Of a DNA stretch of 64,000 nt, positions 1-10,922 are shown in pieces; within the stretch, counting starts at the first letter, position 1, and each line of letters opens with the position of its first letter. The stretch is from Tridacna crocea (Eukaryota; Mollusca; Bivalvia; Cardiida; Cardiidae), in the NCBI GenBank assembly GCA_943736015.1, contig OX031060.1, forward strand, positions 10,305,501 through 10,369,500, written 5' to 3'. Position numbers and translations under genes: made by a program. Under the pieces are notes generated by a model that did no database searches, was not told the origin of the DNA, and saw only the letters and a program-made list of their open reading frames with translations.

Positions 1-781
1 GGACAACTCTGACTTCAAAAACTAGTATGAAAGTGACAAAAGCGATATCTGAGGTATGGTTTAAAATTATATCATCTGTGAAAAAAAAGAAAAATTAACG
101 GTCTCATATTTAACTAAAATAAGGTACTGAAATCATGTACTTGTCGAGTTATGGTTGCTGTTTTAGTCACTGTGCGAAACTTTCGGAGAATGTGCGAAAT
201 TGTCGGAGAAACTTAAGTTTCAGAACAAAAAAAATAACATTACTGGAATAAGTAAAATACTTTTTTCTTGTCGAAAAATTCTAATTTTCACTATGACATT
301 TGGTAGGGTCATTCTTTGAGATTTCGAAAAGTATGAAATTTGATACGGAATTTTTCAAGACTCTCCAAAATTTAGAGGGTCTCTTTGAGTTTCAAACTAC
401 CTAAAAATATTGATTTGCAATCTGACTGGTCAAAATATTATTCTTTAATATTCTCTCGCCAGTAATATTATTCTTTCATATTCACCCGCCAGTAATATAA
501 AAACGGAGATGCCTCCAACTAAATCTGTTCCTAATTGTTTTATTTTGTGTACTATTATTCAACTGCAAAAAGTTGTCGCTGAAAGTTGTATATAGTAACT
601 TTTCTTGTGCTTGTATTTACTTATCGCTGTGCAAGAAAATTTTGACATCGCGCAAAACCTTCAGTCTCGCTTGATATCAGATTTTCTCGTGCTGCTAAAA
701 CAAGCACCAAAAAATTTACCACAACATAATATTTCGTGTTTCGCGCGCTGCTCGGAGCAAATAAAATCACCAAAAGTTACT
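1..781. other. No recognised gene
   Basis: AT-rich spacer downstream of claudin-like exon 3. A short direct repeat of CCAGTAATATTATTCTTT type occurs at 450-500. An open frame at 605-808 runs into a MITE and has no recognisable motif. Nothing else seen. Confidence 0.5.
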
Positions 782-1007
782 ATAACTCTTTACCAAATAA
801 CAAACTGATAGACTGGTCCAAATTCAAAGTACTTGCAGACGATAAAATAAATGTGACTGAAAAATGAAAATTTGATTTAGGAAGGGTAGAAAACACTGTG
901 GGGAAAGGAGAAAATGCTGGTTACCAGCATTTTCTCCTTTTCCCACAATGTTTTCAAAAGGCTTCTACCTCATGGTTGTTAAAAGTCGTCATTGTTTGGT
1001 AACGGAA
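782..1007 (+). mobile_element. TTAA-type palindromic MITE (family A)
   Basis: Begins TAACTCTTTACCAAATAACA and ends TTGTTTGGTAACGGAATA, with the core palindrome at 890-957 (GAAAATGCTGGTTACCAGC). Ends are partly decayed. Copy at 50,533-50,758. Confidence 0.8.
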
Positions 1008-1168
1008 TAACATAATATATATATTCTTAATATTCACGAATGTATCCAGAAACATTGTGGTACGGCGAAGATGGAACTCGTGACCAGCAGTTTTTCATTT
1101 TGCCCCGATATTTACAAAAATGATCTGTTACAGGACAGGAACCGTCTACGTAGGGTTTTAAGTTGAAA

Positions 1169-1310
1169 ACCCTTTCCCAACAAATTCACGAACGTTAGAG
1201 ACTGTGGGTGACGGCTATCGAAAACATTGTGCAAAAGTAGACAGATTCAGTAACAGCGTTTTTCTCCTTTTCCCTCAATAATTTGTACCATCTTCAGAGG
1301 CAGTTCCACC
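1169..1310 (+). mobile_element. Decayed MITE fragment (family A)
   Basis: AACCCTTTCCCAACAAATTC, later GAAAACATTGTGCAAAAG and TTTTCTCCTTTTCCCTCAAT mark an old copy with a ruined palindrome. Copy near 50,920-51,061. Confidence 0.5.
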
Positions 1311-1472
1311 ATTTTAACAACGAAATTAAATCATGTTTTTGTATGCAAATAATATCTACAGTACTTTCGATTTGGACTTAGCTATATGTTTGTATTCTAG
1401 TAATCTTTCTAGATTAAAGCAGGAGAAAGATGTACTAAGAATAAGTCCAGTGTTGATGAGATATTCTCAAGG

Positions 1473-1867
1473 TTAATGATGAAATTTTGTCACGAGATGA
1501 TTCCCCGATGGAAAGCCTATGCTGACAACTAGATTTCCTTGCCATTTTGAATTTTGTTCAACGTGGGGTCTGGTTGCACCGGCGTGTTGTGGGTATCCAG
1601 AAATGTGTGAGGGCACAGTGTAATGCCTGGCATCTTGTGAATAAGTAGCCATGGCAACTGTCTGACCTTGTTGGTTCGGTACTTCTCGATTATTCATATT
1701 GCAAGTTCCGATTAACACTAAGACGTAAAGGATTGCAGCCAGGATCCCTCCGACCCCAGTGATAATAATAGAATAAGGAACCAAAAAGAGACTGAATCGC
1801 CCCAGTTCATTGTGGGCACTTACGGTTTGACTCCCGAACCTACCGGTAGCTGCAAGCGCCATAATGC
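1473..1867 (-). CDS. Claudin/PMP22-like gene A, exon 3 (C-terminal)
   Basis: Seen: acceptor CTGCATTTCAG precedes 1,867; the exon opens in the phase required by exon 2 and ends at TAA 1,475-1,473, giving 130 residues. It encodes the rest of membrane segment 3, a loop, a fourth hydrophobic segment (LFLVPYSIIITGVGGILAAI) and a polar tail of about 80 residues, rich in N, Q, H and P, with no obvious PDZ-binding end. Topology (four segments, short N-terminus, cytoplasmic tail) fits the claudin superfamily. It is 15.1 kb from exon 2, but no nearer exon of this type exists between them, and the paralogous exon in gene B (33,724-33,889) starts with the same ALAA stretch. An almost identical copy lies at 51,224-51,618. 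Confidence 0.75.
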
Positions 1868-2097
1868 CTGAAATGCAGAGAAGAAAAAGATTATCAAAGT
1901 AAGTAACAAGAAAAAGTTGATGCAAAGCATCAAAGTCGCCGCAAAAAATTGTTTAATGTTTGGAGAAAGCCGGGGCAATTAAGTAAATGTCAGTTTTCAT
2001 CAGCAGATTTTTTAACACATTATGAAATTGATGGGACTGAATGTATATCAAATCTTGTCTTCTATTATAGTATCTAATACCCTCGCACAGCGCTCTC

Positions 2098-2326
2098 TAA
2101 ACTTTTTTCCAAACGACAAATATCAGACTCGTCAAAATTCAAAGAGTTGGCAGACGACAATTTAAAAAGCGGCAAAAATGATGGAAAATTCGCTAGTAGT
2201 GGCGGAAAGGATTTGATAAAGGAGAAATTGCTTATAATGAGCAATTTCTCCTTATCCAACATGTTTTCCAAAAGAATTTGACAGCACCCATGTGATAACC
2301 CGTGTTTGTTTGGGAAAGTGTTGAAA
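2098..2326 (+). mobile_element. MITE family A, variant core
   Basis: TTTTTTCCAAACGACAAATA start and TGTTTGGGAAAGTGTTG end; core GGAGAAATTGCTTATAATGA with a matching right arm. It lies in the segment absent from the older diverged copy at 48,858-49,616, so it may have inserted after that duplication. Copy at 51,849-52,077. Confidence 0.75.
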
Positions 2327-2339
2327 AACAGGGCTAAGT

Positions 2340-3460
2340 TACTAAATGTTGCTGTCCGAGGAAAGTATGATTCAAGAGGACGTAAGTTTGCAAGGCATGC
2401 TTTCAATTTAACAAGTCTGAAACTACAGAGTTAATAAAGAATCATGGTTTTGCATTGTGATTTATGAACAACAGCGAAAAAGTGGCCACTCTCCAGATTT
2501 TTTCCCACAAAGTAAATTTACCCAGAACTCGATGAGAAATAAACAAAGGGGTTCTAAACAATCTTTGTTTTAAAAACTAAACTTAGAAAAGAAGTAACCA
2601 ATAATAGTCAGATTCAATCATAACCATCATACTCGTTCTTCGGCGGAATTTAACACAATTTCAGCTATGTACAATTTTAGCAGTGGTCATTCAACAGAAA
2701 ACACACAAATAGTAGGAAAAACTAGGTACCAAATAATCAAAATGATAATTAAACCTGTGTAAGAAATGACCAAAGTGGGTACAAAATGACCAACTGGATA
2801 CGAAATGAGCAAAATAGAAAGTGTACGTAGGTCAGAAATAACCAAATTCGTACGAAATGACCTAGGTATGAAATTAATTAGGTACGAAATGACTGGAAAC
2901 CTGTACAGCCTTGACCAATGGAAACAAGGCATTTATTTGGATGCGTCCATTTCTTACGAATAGCGAAAATAAAAGTAATAATTGGGCGGATTTTTTTATG
3001 TTGCAAGTGTTAACAGAACAAAAATAGTATCGTATTGTATATACTTCGTAGTTTAAGAATGAATTAAAAAGCCAGTTTAAGGCAAAGTAGAAAGATTCCT
3101 TATTAACTTAATATCCCTATAAAAAAGAAATTCCCATTGTCCATGTCCTAACTTGAAAAACTATTAAAAATATAGTCGCGCTCATCTGCACGGCGACTAA
3201 TTAGTTTGGTGAAACAAGTTTTATGGCTATACTTTTCCGGCTCAGATGCAAGCATCGCACGTAGATGGAATCACTAATAACGGGAAAAATCCGTTTCTAC
3301 ATAGTTTCAAATACGTTTCCGATGATATGGTTCGGTGACGTATCCCGCGTGCGAAATACTAGTACGTGCGATTTGATTGGTTAAAATGTTAGTTCATAAT
3401 GTTCATCCGCAATCTATGAAAAAGGAAGACACCAGCCATTTAAACGGTGTTGGTTTTAAT
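2340..3460. other. No recognised gene; spacer with GTACGAAATGAC repeats
   Basis: Intron 2 sequence of gene A. Around 2,760-2,900 a short motif GTACGAAATGACC recurs about six times irregularly; the same motif array is in the diverged copy at 49,195-49,315. Nothing else recognised. Confidence 0.4.
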
Positions 3461-3464
3461 TCTT

Positions 3465-3625
3465 TTGCCGTTTAAAGGTGGCCCTTCAGATTTTGAGACG
3501 AAAATTTAACAAAAGTGCAAAAAAAGTCATCCTTAGAGATGTACAAGCTGACACCGAGTAAGGAATAAAAGCACGGAGTACGGATATTTGAGCGGGGGTC
3601 ATCTCAGAAGCTAGGAGGTTATCGA
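3465..3625 (+). repeat. Dispersed repeat with GGCCCTTCAGATTTTGAGAC
   Basis: Shares blocks such as TTCAGATTTTGAGACGAAAA and TGTACAAGC(T/C)GACAC with 10,085-10,260 (partly inverted) and with 40,755-40,900. Non-autonomous element remnants; boundaries unclear. Confidence 0.4.
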
Positions 3626-3869
3626 TAAATGTAATCCGCTACTTACTCTATCCGCATCTACCGTTTTTCTGTCGTACCTGTATAGTTTTTACTCGCCCAG
3701 GATTTCAGTCCGATCATTTTTCCCATCTTTACATTTGGACGTAAATTTATCAAAAAATGACACTGTATTATAGACAGAATAAAGTCCGAATATAAAAGAG
3801 AAAACAAAAATGACCGGGCTGGAACACAGGCTAGGGTTTTTTTTACAATTAAATCTTACTGTCACTAGC

Positions 3870-5100
3870 ATTTAGTCCTTTTCCCGCAATGTTTTCAAAA
3901 TCCATTCATAATCTATGCCTTCGAGCATCCGAGGGATAAGTATCGACCAATACGTATTATCCTTTTTTGGACTGCATAGCGTAACCCGAGTTGGAACTTT
4001 AAGCCTGTCGTAGGTTTTCTGAGTGCTAAAATGCCATCTAATCATTGTAAAACCATTGGCATGTATCTCACTGCTCAGGCGTCGACGACTCGTGTAGTGG
4101 GTAAATAAGATTTTATATCGTTAAATTTCGCATAAATTGAAAAAGAATAGTTTAGGAGAATTTTGTCAATTTTCCCTCTGGCTTTTGATTTACTTCTTGG
4201 CATTAATATTGGTATAATAAATAAAGAGTGATTTACGATTGCTCCAAAATGTGGCCATGTTCATGCGGCGGCTCCCTGAAAGCCGTTTTCCTGGCACATA
4301 TGTGACAAGAGTGAGCAAGCTCCTGCATATGAAACCAAAATATCATTCAGGGATGTTCTGGGAAAAGGGGGCTTAGTGCATCTGCGAAAAGCATCACGCT
4401 GACCTTGGCAGAAAATTTTGGCTATTGATCAGTTTTGTATGTCAAAGGACCAGTCAACCTCATTATTAAGTAGGTTGTTAAAAAAGGTAGATGTCATGTA
4501 CCCATAACTATATGATGACTTATTTGGGACCATGGATAACGGTAATGCATTAACCCCCCCCCCTTTTTTTTTTGCAGAAAATTGCGGGTTGGATACTTAG
4601 ATGAAGCAAACCTTTCTCCGGCTTTTCTCGAGAAAAGTAGTCAGTTACATGCAACGATATATGCAAAGAGAGTTGTGTGAGAAAGCCAGGAAAACATGAG
4701 TACCTTTGTTTCCGTGGAATATATGAAAGGGATCTACTCGCATTTGCGGAAAAACAAAAAGTCAACATCAAACGATTTCATGTGCGCTGGCCAACCTCTG
4801 TCAATTTTTTAAAGAAATTAGTCATTTTAACATGTTTATTTTACAGTCGTTCAACAAATATTTATTTTGCTCGCAAATTAATGTAGATGTCAAATTTTAT
4901 ATTTATGTCAAAAAAAATATAACAAACCCATGGTAAAGTGAATACCGATTTTTATGCACTGGTTTGGGGCCAAAAAATCATAAATTTAAATCATGAAGTA
5001 GCGAGATCCTCTGAGAGACTTTTATGACTTTAATCAAAGTAGCATGTACAATTGACATGATAAAAAACGAAAGCAAATGAAAACACAGCATCATTTAAAA
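3870..5100. other. No recognised gene; MITE scrap at the left edge
   Basis: 3,873-3,900 holds a MITE core scrap (TCCTTTTCCCGCAATGTTTT). The C- and T-run at 4,553-4,572 is a homopolymer block. Small open frames at 4,550-4,886 overlap on both strands and show no motif; they may be upstream parts of the decayed transposase, but I cannot support that. Confidence 0.35.
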
Positions 5101-5265
5101 CCTTACCACACCACAAAATTTTGGACAGGTCTTAAATCGAAAGCACTTGAATACAGCAAATTAAGTGTTACTAAATTTATGTTTCCTGCCTTTGATTGGA
5201 AAGAAAATATTATGTGGAAGGGATAAAAAGCTAGTTGCAACATTTTCTCTTTTTCTTCCACTTTG
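5100..5265 (+). mobile_element. Decayed MITE family A
   Basis: TTACCACACCACAAAATTTT start and TTTTCTCTTTTTCTTCCACT at the core right arm; left arm ruined. It ends directly before the transposase fragment. Copy at 54,851-55,016. Confidence 0.5.
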
Positions 5266-5860
5266 TCGATGTATAGGCCTATACAATGGTCCTCTATTGC
5301 AGAAAGGAGAGAACTGAAGGAAAGTTGGCTTGAAATACATTCTGCTGTTTGGGCGATAGATGGAACAAGCCATGAAATACATGTAGATGTATACCGACCA
5401 GTTCAAAACCAACAACAGTTTTATTCTGGCCATAGAAATTATCACTGCCTTCATACTCAAATTATCGTTGACAATGAAGGTATGATTAGATATATTGAGC
5501 CTGGTTTTCTTGGCCATCAGAATGATGCACCAACTTAAAGAATTATGCGTCAATAGATGCTCAAGATCTACCTTTTCCTGTCGATTGTGTTTTTCTTGCG
5601 GGCCAAATTTACCCAAATGGATACCCAATCATAACGCCGTATAGCACATCTCCGCAGAATACAGGGTCAAGAAAGGGTAATGTGTGAGAGGTACAACAGA
5701 TACTACAGGAGGTATAAAGTGTCTGTTGAACATGCAATCGCTCAGGTAAAGGGGTACAAAAGCTTGAGTTCAGTTTGGCATCACCCCGACAGTTTCTCGG
5801 TGTGACTGTAAGAGTATGCTCTGCTTCTGTATGCTGAAAAAGACGCATCAGTCTCGTAAT
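5251..5860 (+). pseudogene. DDE_Tnp_4 (PIF/Harbinger-like) transposase fragment
   Basis: Seen in three frames: (1) 5,263-5,538 gives AERRELKESWLEI, AVWAIDGTSHEI, FYSGHRNYH, IIVDNEGMI and GFLGHQNDA, i.e. the first and second catalytic Asp regions; (2) from about 5,565, shifted, LPFPVDCVFLAGQIYPNGYP; (3) from 5,677, back in the first frame, CERYNRYYRRYKVSVEHAIA, containing the catalytic Glu block. A stop follows NDAPT and the frame shifts twice, so it cannot make an active enzyme. Order and spacing fit the RNase-H fold nuclease of PIF/Harbinger or ISL2EU elements. The N-terminal DNA-binding part was not recognised, and no terminal inverted repeat could be assigned. Confidence 0.75.
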
Positions 5861-6188
5861 GTAAAAAGGGGGAAGTTTAAAACGTTTTAAGTGAAGACTC
5901 AATATACAAGAATTCTATTATTGAGAAATGCATTATTGGAATATAGTTTTCTTCGAGTTTTTTGCTATTGATGCCTCTTTCGCTTATACCGCCGTATGAA
6001 TACCGGTTTTAGGGGTGTTTTATTACCCTAAAAATGAGGTGTGCGATGCACAATCGGGTTTGTTTGTTTTTTTATGTAAATACTTATTTAGCTAAGATCT
6101 GTTGAGAGAATGTTAAGATCAGGACAGAATGTTGCGGTACCATCATACTGAAGTGATTAGATCTAGAATGGAGGAACAATTGACTTAA

Positions 6189-6409
6189 CCCTTTCCCAAA
6201 CGACAAATTTTTGGACTAGACCAAATTGAAAGCATTTGCAGACGACAATTCAACTCTTGCTGAAAAGATTATTTCTGTCTATGATAGGGTAGAAAACGTT
6301 GTGGGAAAAGGAAAAAATGCTGGTTACCAGCATTTTCTCCTTTTCCCACAATGTTTTCAAAAGGCTACTATTTCAGACCCGTAAAAACCAGGGATTGTTT
6401 GGGAAAGGG
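6189..6409 (+). mobile_element. Intact TTAA-flanked MITE family A (221 bp)
   Basis: Flanked by TTAA at 6,185-6,188 and 6,410-6,413. Ends CCCTTTCCCAAACGACAAAT and TTGTTTGGGAAAGGG form inverted repeats. Central palindrome around 6,335 with GCTGGTTACCAGC. TTAA target plus CCC/GGG termini are the hallmarks of piggyBac-type elements. Copy at 55,940-56,160. Confidence 0.9.
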
Positions 6410-6699
6410 TTAAGAAACCGTGAACGGTTTTACCAAAGGAACCGGTTCATGTTTTTAGTTCATGTTTGGGTGGTTTCAAACTTTGGGTAGTTTACTTGTA
6501 TTGCAAGAGACCAAAGAGTAGTAAACTAAAATCCACAATACGATCCAAAGAAGAGTTACGGCCAAACGTAACTCAGTGTGTTACATATGTTACAATTTCT
6601 CATAGAAATATTACAGACATCGTTTTTATTCTCTGAGAAGTGAAATTTTAGCGTGGTCTATTTAAAAGTACCTTGCAAAAGCAGACGATCGACAGCGAG

Positions 6700-6935
6700 C
6701 ATCTCTTAAAGGGCAAATCCAAAGATTTTTTGACCATACTGTTTTTTTGCTCCAATCAGCTGCAAATCATGGTAGTAAACACGTGTCCATCAGTTTTCAT
6801 AAATACCACCCTGTAACAAGCCATAAATCACGCTCGAATTGTCACACTGATATACGGCCCCAAAAATGGTACATGGCTTACTTCCCCTGATTCGCTTATC
6901 TTCCCTACCTGTGTGACGTCATAGGAGCGTAAGCC
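6700..6935 (+). repeat. Dispersed repeat with TTAAAGGGCAAATC end
   Basis: Begins TTAAAGGGCAAATCCAAAG and ends near GTGACGTCATAGGAGCG. An inverted relative occurs at 9,865-10,075 (CGCTCCTATGACGTCAC ... GATTTGCCCTTTAA) and an inverted fragment at 8,098-8,153. Likely a non-autonomous element of unknown class. Confidence 0.5.
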
Positions 6936-7020
6936 TGTGTTTACAGTCAATAGAAATTAGTAGGAACGCTGATGATTATACGCAGATATCTGAGTATAAA
7001 CAAAGAATTCAGCCGAAAAA

Positions 7021-7370
7021 ATGGTAAATTGTGCAGCCTATGGCTTCAACGTCGAATCCGGAACACATAGAATTAGTATGTTCAAATTTCCGAAGGAATT
7101 AAAAAGGAGGAAACTACGTTTAAACCGGGGCCGGACAGTAACGGCGGATTTTGTGCCATCAGTTCATTCCACATTGTGTCTGAAACACTTCGAGGACAGT
7201 CAGTTCTTAATAAGTCCAAACCTCGTAAAAGAAGTTGGTTATAGAAATATTAGGTTGCGGTTAAAACCTGATGCTATGCCGACATTGTTCGAAACTCCGA
7301 GTCGAAATAAGAACGGCCATAAGACAGACATTCCGCAATGGCAATCTCCAAAAAGAAAAACAAACATAAG
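7021..7370 (+). pseudogene. THAP-domain exon, degenerate
   Basis: Seen: from ATG 7,021 the reading frame gives NCAAYGFN, KFPKE at residues 22-26 and LCLKHFEDSQF at 52-62. This is the C2CH zinc-binding THAP layout (Cys4; Cys53-x2-His56) with the FP motif. The second zinc Cys, expected at residue 9, is Phe, and the invariant Trp near residue 32 is Leu, so zinc and DNA binding are probably lost. A possible donor AAG|GTCAGT lies at 7,370/7,371; the open frame beyond that runs into a palindromic MITE core and has no THAP relation. THAP domains occur in host regulators and in P-element and PIF/ISL2EU-type transposases, so this may be a transposon remnant. A decayed transposase lies 1.2 kb upstream on the same strand. 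Confidence 0.6.
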
Positions 7371-7429
7371 GTCAGTAATTCCTTCAATTGTTTTTCGTAA
7401 CATTTTATCCTTTTCTAGATATCTACATT

Positions 7430-7482
7430 CTGGACAAAGGAGAAATTGGCGCCGTTTTCTCCCTTTTTTTCCCAAATGTTTT
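7430..7482 (+). mobile_element. MITE core fragment within the THAP open frame
   Basis: GGACAAAGGAGAAATTGGCG and CGTTTTCTCCCTTTTTTTCC form a short imperfect hairpin of MITE type, abutting the intact MITE that starts at 7,493. Confidence 0.5.
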
Positions 7483-7492
7483 CAACATTTAA

Positions 7493-7713
7493 CCCTTTAC
7501 CAAGAGACAAAATTTTAGACTGGTCCAAATTAAAAGCACTTGCGGGGAACAAAGTAAATCTAACTGAAAAATTGAAATTTGTTTCCACCAGGATAGAAAA
7601 CATTGTAGGATAAGAAGAAAATGTTGGTTACCAGCATTTTCTCCTTTTCCCACAATGTTTTAAAAAGGCTTCCATCTCAGGGTTGTAAAAACCAGGGTTT
7701 GTTTGGTAAAGGG
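7493..7713 (+). mobile_element. Intact TTAA-flanked MITE family A (221 bp)
   Basis: TTAA at 7,489-7,492 and 7,714-7,717; CCCTTTACCAAGAGACAAAA and TTTGTTTGGTAAAGGG ends; palindromic core. Copy at 57,245-57,465. Confidence 0.88.
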
Positions 7714-7734
7714 TTAATTTGCACATGACATAAA

Positions 7735-8250
7735 AATGGTAATCAAAAAATTGAAATGAAATTTGATTTGGAAAGGATGGAAAACATTATGGGAAAAAGA
7801 GAAAATCTTAGCATTTTCTCTTTTCCTCACAATGTTTTCAAAGGCAACAACATAACGCACTCATCCAAATTCATAACAGATTTTGCAAGTACCAAAGTCT
7901 GGATCGTTTAAATGATGTTAACTTTAAAGTGTTTCAGCTTTTTCTTCCTTTTCCACAATGTTTTCAAAAGGCTTCTTTCTCAGGGTTGTAAAAAACAGAG
8001 GGTCAACTCACCATTCACCAAACACAAAAATTTTAGACTGGTTCAGATTGAAAGCATTTGCAGACAACAAAAGAATTTTGAACCAAAAACATTTGCAGCT
8101 GATTGGAGCAAAAAACAGTATGGTCAAAATATTTTAGGATTTGCCCTTTAAACAGTAAACATCTTTTTCTTCCCACACTGTTTTTCAAATACTCTTTCTT
8201 TGGGTACTGGAAACTAGACCTAGAGTTTGTATGGTAAAGGGTGAAGTCAG
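7735..8250 (+). mobile_element. Mosaic of MITE fragments
   Basis: Three partial family A pieces: core at 7,780-7,845 with shortened arms, a right half at 7,930-8,010, and a left end at 8,020-8,075 (TTTTAGACTGGTTCAGATTG). The inverted dispersed-repeat scrap at 8,098-8,153 and a right end near 8,170-8,245 follow. This looks like nested or rearranged copies. Confidence 0.55.
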
Positions 8251-8557
8251 TATCTGGCTACCCCTAGTCATGGTCATAAATGTTAATCCATCACCGGCCA
8301 TGGTTACATAACATTTGCATATCTCACCCCTTTACACTGTAATGTTTGTTTGTGACAGTAAACCCATGTTACAGCTTTTATCCCATACACTACTCCTCTT
8401 CGACATTTCACTCTTAAAAATGATTTGACAACTAACAATCATTTTGAACAAATTTTGAATTGTATCTTTACACTTCTGATTTGTGGATATTTCCCTGTTC
8501 CTCTCCATATTATGTCTTCTAGACAGGCTACTGAGAGAAATCTTTTGTTTTTACGAC

Positions 8558-8750
8558 CTTTGTGAAGATAGAAAAAACTTTCGAAAACATTCTAGGTAAA
8601 AGAGAAATGCTGCTGACCAGCATTTTCTCCTTTTTCTACAATGTTTTTACCCCATCAAAAACAAGTCCAAACATGCAAGTTAAATTTGATTTGTTGACTC
8701 TAATTGCTTTCAATTCGGTTGAGTCAATAACTTTGATGTTTGGTAATAAT
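8558..8750 (+). mobile_element. Partial MITE family A
   Basis: Core palindrome GAAATGCTGCTGACCAGCAT at 8,600-8,640 with flanks GAAAACATTCTAGG and ACAATGTTTT. It is followed by a rearranged end with GGTAATAATTTAA adjoining the next copy. Confidence 0.55.
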
Positions 8751-8754
8751 TTAA

Positions 8755-8975
8755 TCCTTTCCCAGACGGCAAATTTTGGACCAGACGAAATTCAAAGCAT
8801 TTTGCCGATGACAAATTAACAGTTGCTTAGAAGATGATTTTTCTATATGATAGAGTAGAAAACATTGAGGGAAAAGGAGAAAATGCTTGTTACCAACATT
8901 TTCTCCTTTTCCCACAATGTTTCAAAAAGGCTTCAATTCCTTTCCAATAAAAACCAAGGATTGTTTGGGAAAGGG
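8755..8975 (+). mobile_element. Intact TTAA-flanked MITE family A (221 bp)
   Basis: TTAA at 8,751-8,754 and 8,976-8,979; ends TCCTTTCCCAGACGGCAAAT and TTGTTTGGGAAAGGG; core TGCTTGTTACCAACA. Copy at 58,507-58,727. Confidence 0.86.
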
Positions 8976-9094
8976 TTAAACATGTAAACTTGAGAAACAT
9001 GTCCATACAACTCGTACTAATCTCTTCGGATACTGGTCCCTGTGAACGTAACCAGAACTCGTGCCAAATGTGTGGGATTTTAACCAGCTACCTA

Positions 9095-9265
9095 GTAGAA
9101 AGTAACCTAGTAACCAGCATGATTTATTCTCCTTTTAACACAGTGTTTTACTCTGCTGGAAAAAAAATCAATTTTTGAAATATATAACTTTATTTTGTCG
9201 TCTGCAAGCGATTTCAGTTTGGACCTGTTTAATACTTTGTCGTATGGTAAAGAGTTAAAAATAGA
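9095..9265 (-). mobile_element. Decayed MITE family A
   Basis: TTTGTCGTCTGCAAGCGATT and TCGTATGGTAAAGAGTTAA mark the left end in inverted orientation; the core is damaged (ACCAGCATGATTTATTCTCC). Copy near 58,847-59,017. Confidence 0.5.
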
Positions 9266-9269
9266 AAAT

Positions 9270-9860
9270 ATTGTGGATAAAGGATCAATTGATAGTTACC
9301 CAGAATATAAAATAATTTTGAGAATTGTCTTAATAATCTCGGAACATATTCTTTTATCAAATTTCACGCTTGTTAACAGCATTTCAAACTATTCTTATTC
9401 TCATGAAAATCGCGATCGTGTAACCCTTCACCCATGAGAGAACAAATTTTGTACCTGTCAATGTTTACAGAATTCTTTACATGGTACAAATATAGGATCC
9501 ATCAACAAATAGTTAGAACTAACATCTCACGATTATCAATCGTAAAAGTCAAGAAAAAGGTTATTTGACATGAAACTAAAGTGTTGGAGAAATGTCATGT
9601 ATAGAATATTTCTGTTAGTGACGTTCTCTCCTTAGCCTAATACATGTAAGCGTGATACTCAACACGCTGTTCAAAAGTCTGGCATAACATCGATATTTTC
9701 GACATTAATGGGCGAAATTTTACTTTTATCCTCATCATCAGAAACTATTAAGTTTCATTTAAAATATGGTGGTACATGTACGGCCTTACCGGCCTAGAAT
9801 CGTGTATTTCTTCGTCTCGAATATCGCTCGTTTCACTATCTTAAACAAGGTCCATATTGA
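9270..9860. other. No recognised gene
   Basis: AT-rich intronic spacer. No coding frame, splice pair or repeat recognised beyond its presence in the large duplication. Confidence 0.4.
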
Positions 9861-9864
9861 AACA

Positions 9865-10075
9865 AACGCTCCTATGACGTCACAGATCAAGGTGCGCTAC
9901 AATAAGTAAGGGAGGTAAGCGATGCAAGAAAAACCAATAAGCAAAAATATAAATTGAAAAAAAGTATTTTTACTAATTCTTTTTTCAAATTACAACATTA
10001 CCAGGTTGCCATTTGATAAATGTAGATTTGAAAATTAATCATATCAGAAACTTGTTGATTTGCCCTTTAAATAGC
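9865..10075 (-). repeat. Inverted relative of the repeat at 6,700-6,935
   Basis: CGCTCCTATGACGTCAC at one end and GATTTGCCCTTTAA at the other; GTAAGGGAGGTAAGCGA corresponds to TCGCTTATCTTCCCTAC of the first copy. The middle differs. Confidence 0.45.
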
Positions 10076-10084
10076 AAATTACCT

Positions 10085-10260
10085 TTATCGATAGTCTCGT
10101 AGATTTTGAGACGAACCCCTTGTCTAAACTCCGTACTCCTTGTCAAATATCCGTATTCAGTGTCGGCTTGTACATCTCTTATACTCCCAAAGCCTTTTAA
10201 TTTTCATTCATAAAACCCCAGTAGTCGAAAACCGTCCGACAACACGAGAAATTAGAGATT
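10085..10260 (-). repeat. Dispersed repeat related to 3,465-3,625 and 40,755-40,900
   Basis: Contains GTAGATTTTGAGACGAA, TCAGTGTCGGCTTGTACATC and ATTCATAAAACCCCAGTA; the last block also appears at 40,840-40,860. Element remnant with unclear ends. Confidence 0.4.
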
Positions 10261-10735
10261 TACTACGGCCCAGGTTGACACCAACGGGAGACACGTTCTA
10301 TTTTTAGATGATCAATTCGTTCATTTACATACAGGAATACACAGAAGAAGCTTCAAACATAGCGACGGAAGAAGACATTATGGAAAATAACTATTACCTG
10401 TTTGTTATGATAGGAAATTTGAGCGTTATGAGTCACGTGAAATTCCCACAATGCTTTATTGATTTTTGGCGCGAAATCTAAAAATACCTTAAGAGGCTAC
10501 GTGGCCTTTTAAGGGAATACCATCAGAAAAATCTTTTTTTGCAATTTTATGAATCTTAATTATTGATGATTTTTATTATTTTTTCATAAGAATTTCAGTG
10601 ATATATATATATTTTAATTTGGTGAGATGTAAAATTTCTGAATACCCACCTTTAAGGAAAAAAAGTGAATAATTGTAACATTTTGTTGTTCAAAGTTGTA
10701 AGTATATGAAAAAAGGAATATCATGTTGTAGAAAC

Positions 10736-10872
10736 TTTTCTTGCATTATCTTCCGCTGGATGGCATTTTTGCAACTACGGACCTGTCAAATTTGAGCTTC
10801 CTGGACAATATCTTCCGCTGTGCAATTTTGACAGGCCTTGAAGTAAATGACATGTGCAGACAACTCAAAAAT
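10736..10872 (+). repeat. Short internally deleted copy of the CCGCTAGATGGC repeat
   Basis: Starts CATTATCTTCCGCTGGATGG and ends GACATGTGCAGACAAC, the two ends of the longer family at 25,528-25,890, with most of the middle missing. Confidence 0.45.
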
Positions 10873-10922
10873 GTTATTCTGACATATTCCGCACCTACAT
10901 CTAACCTGGTCTGTATTATATA

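Noticed and set aside
5161-5628. 155-codon minus-strand frame opposite the transposase
   Set aside because: Antisense shadow of the DDE_Tnp_4 fragment and MITE sequence.
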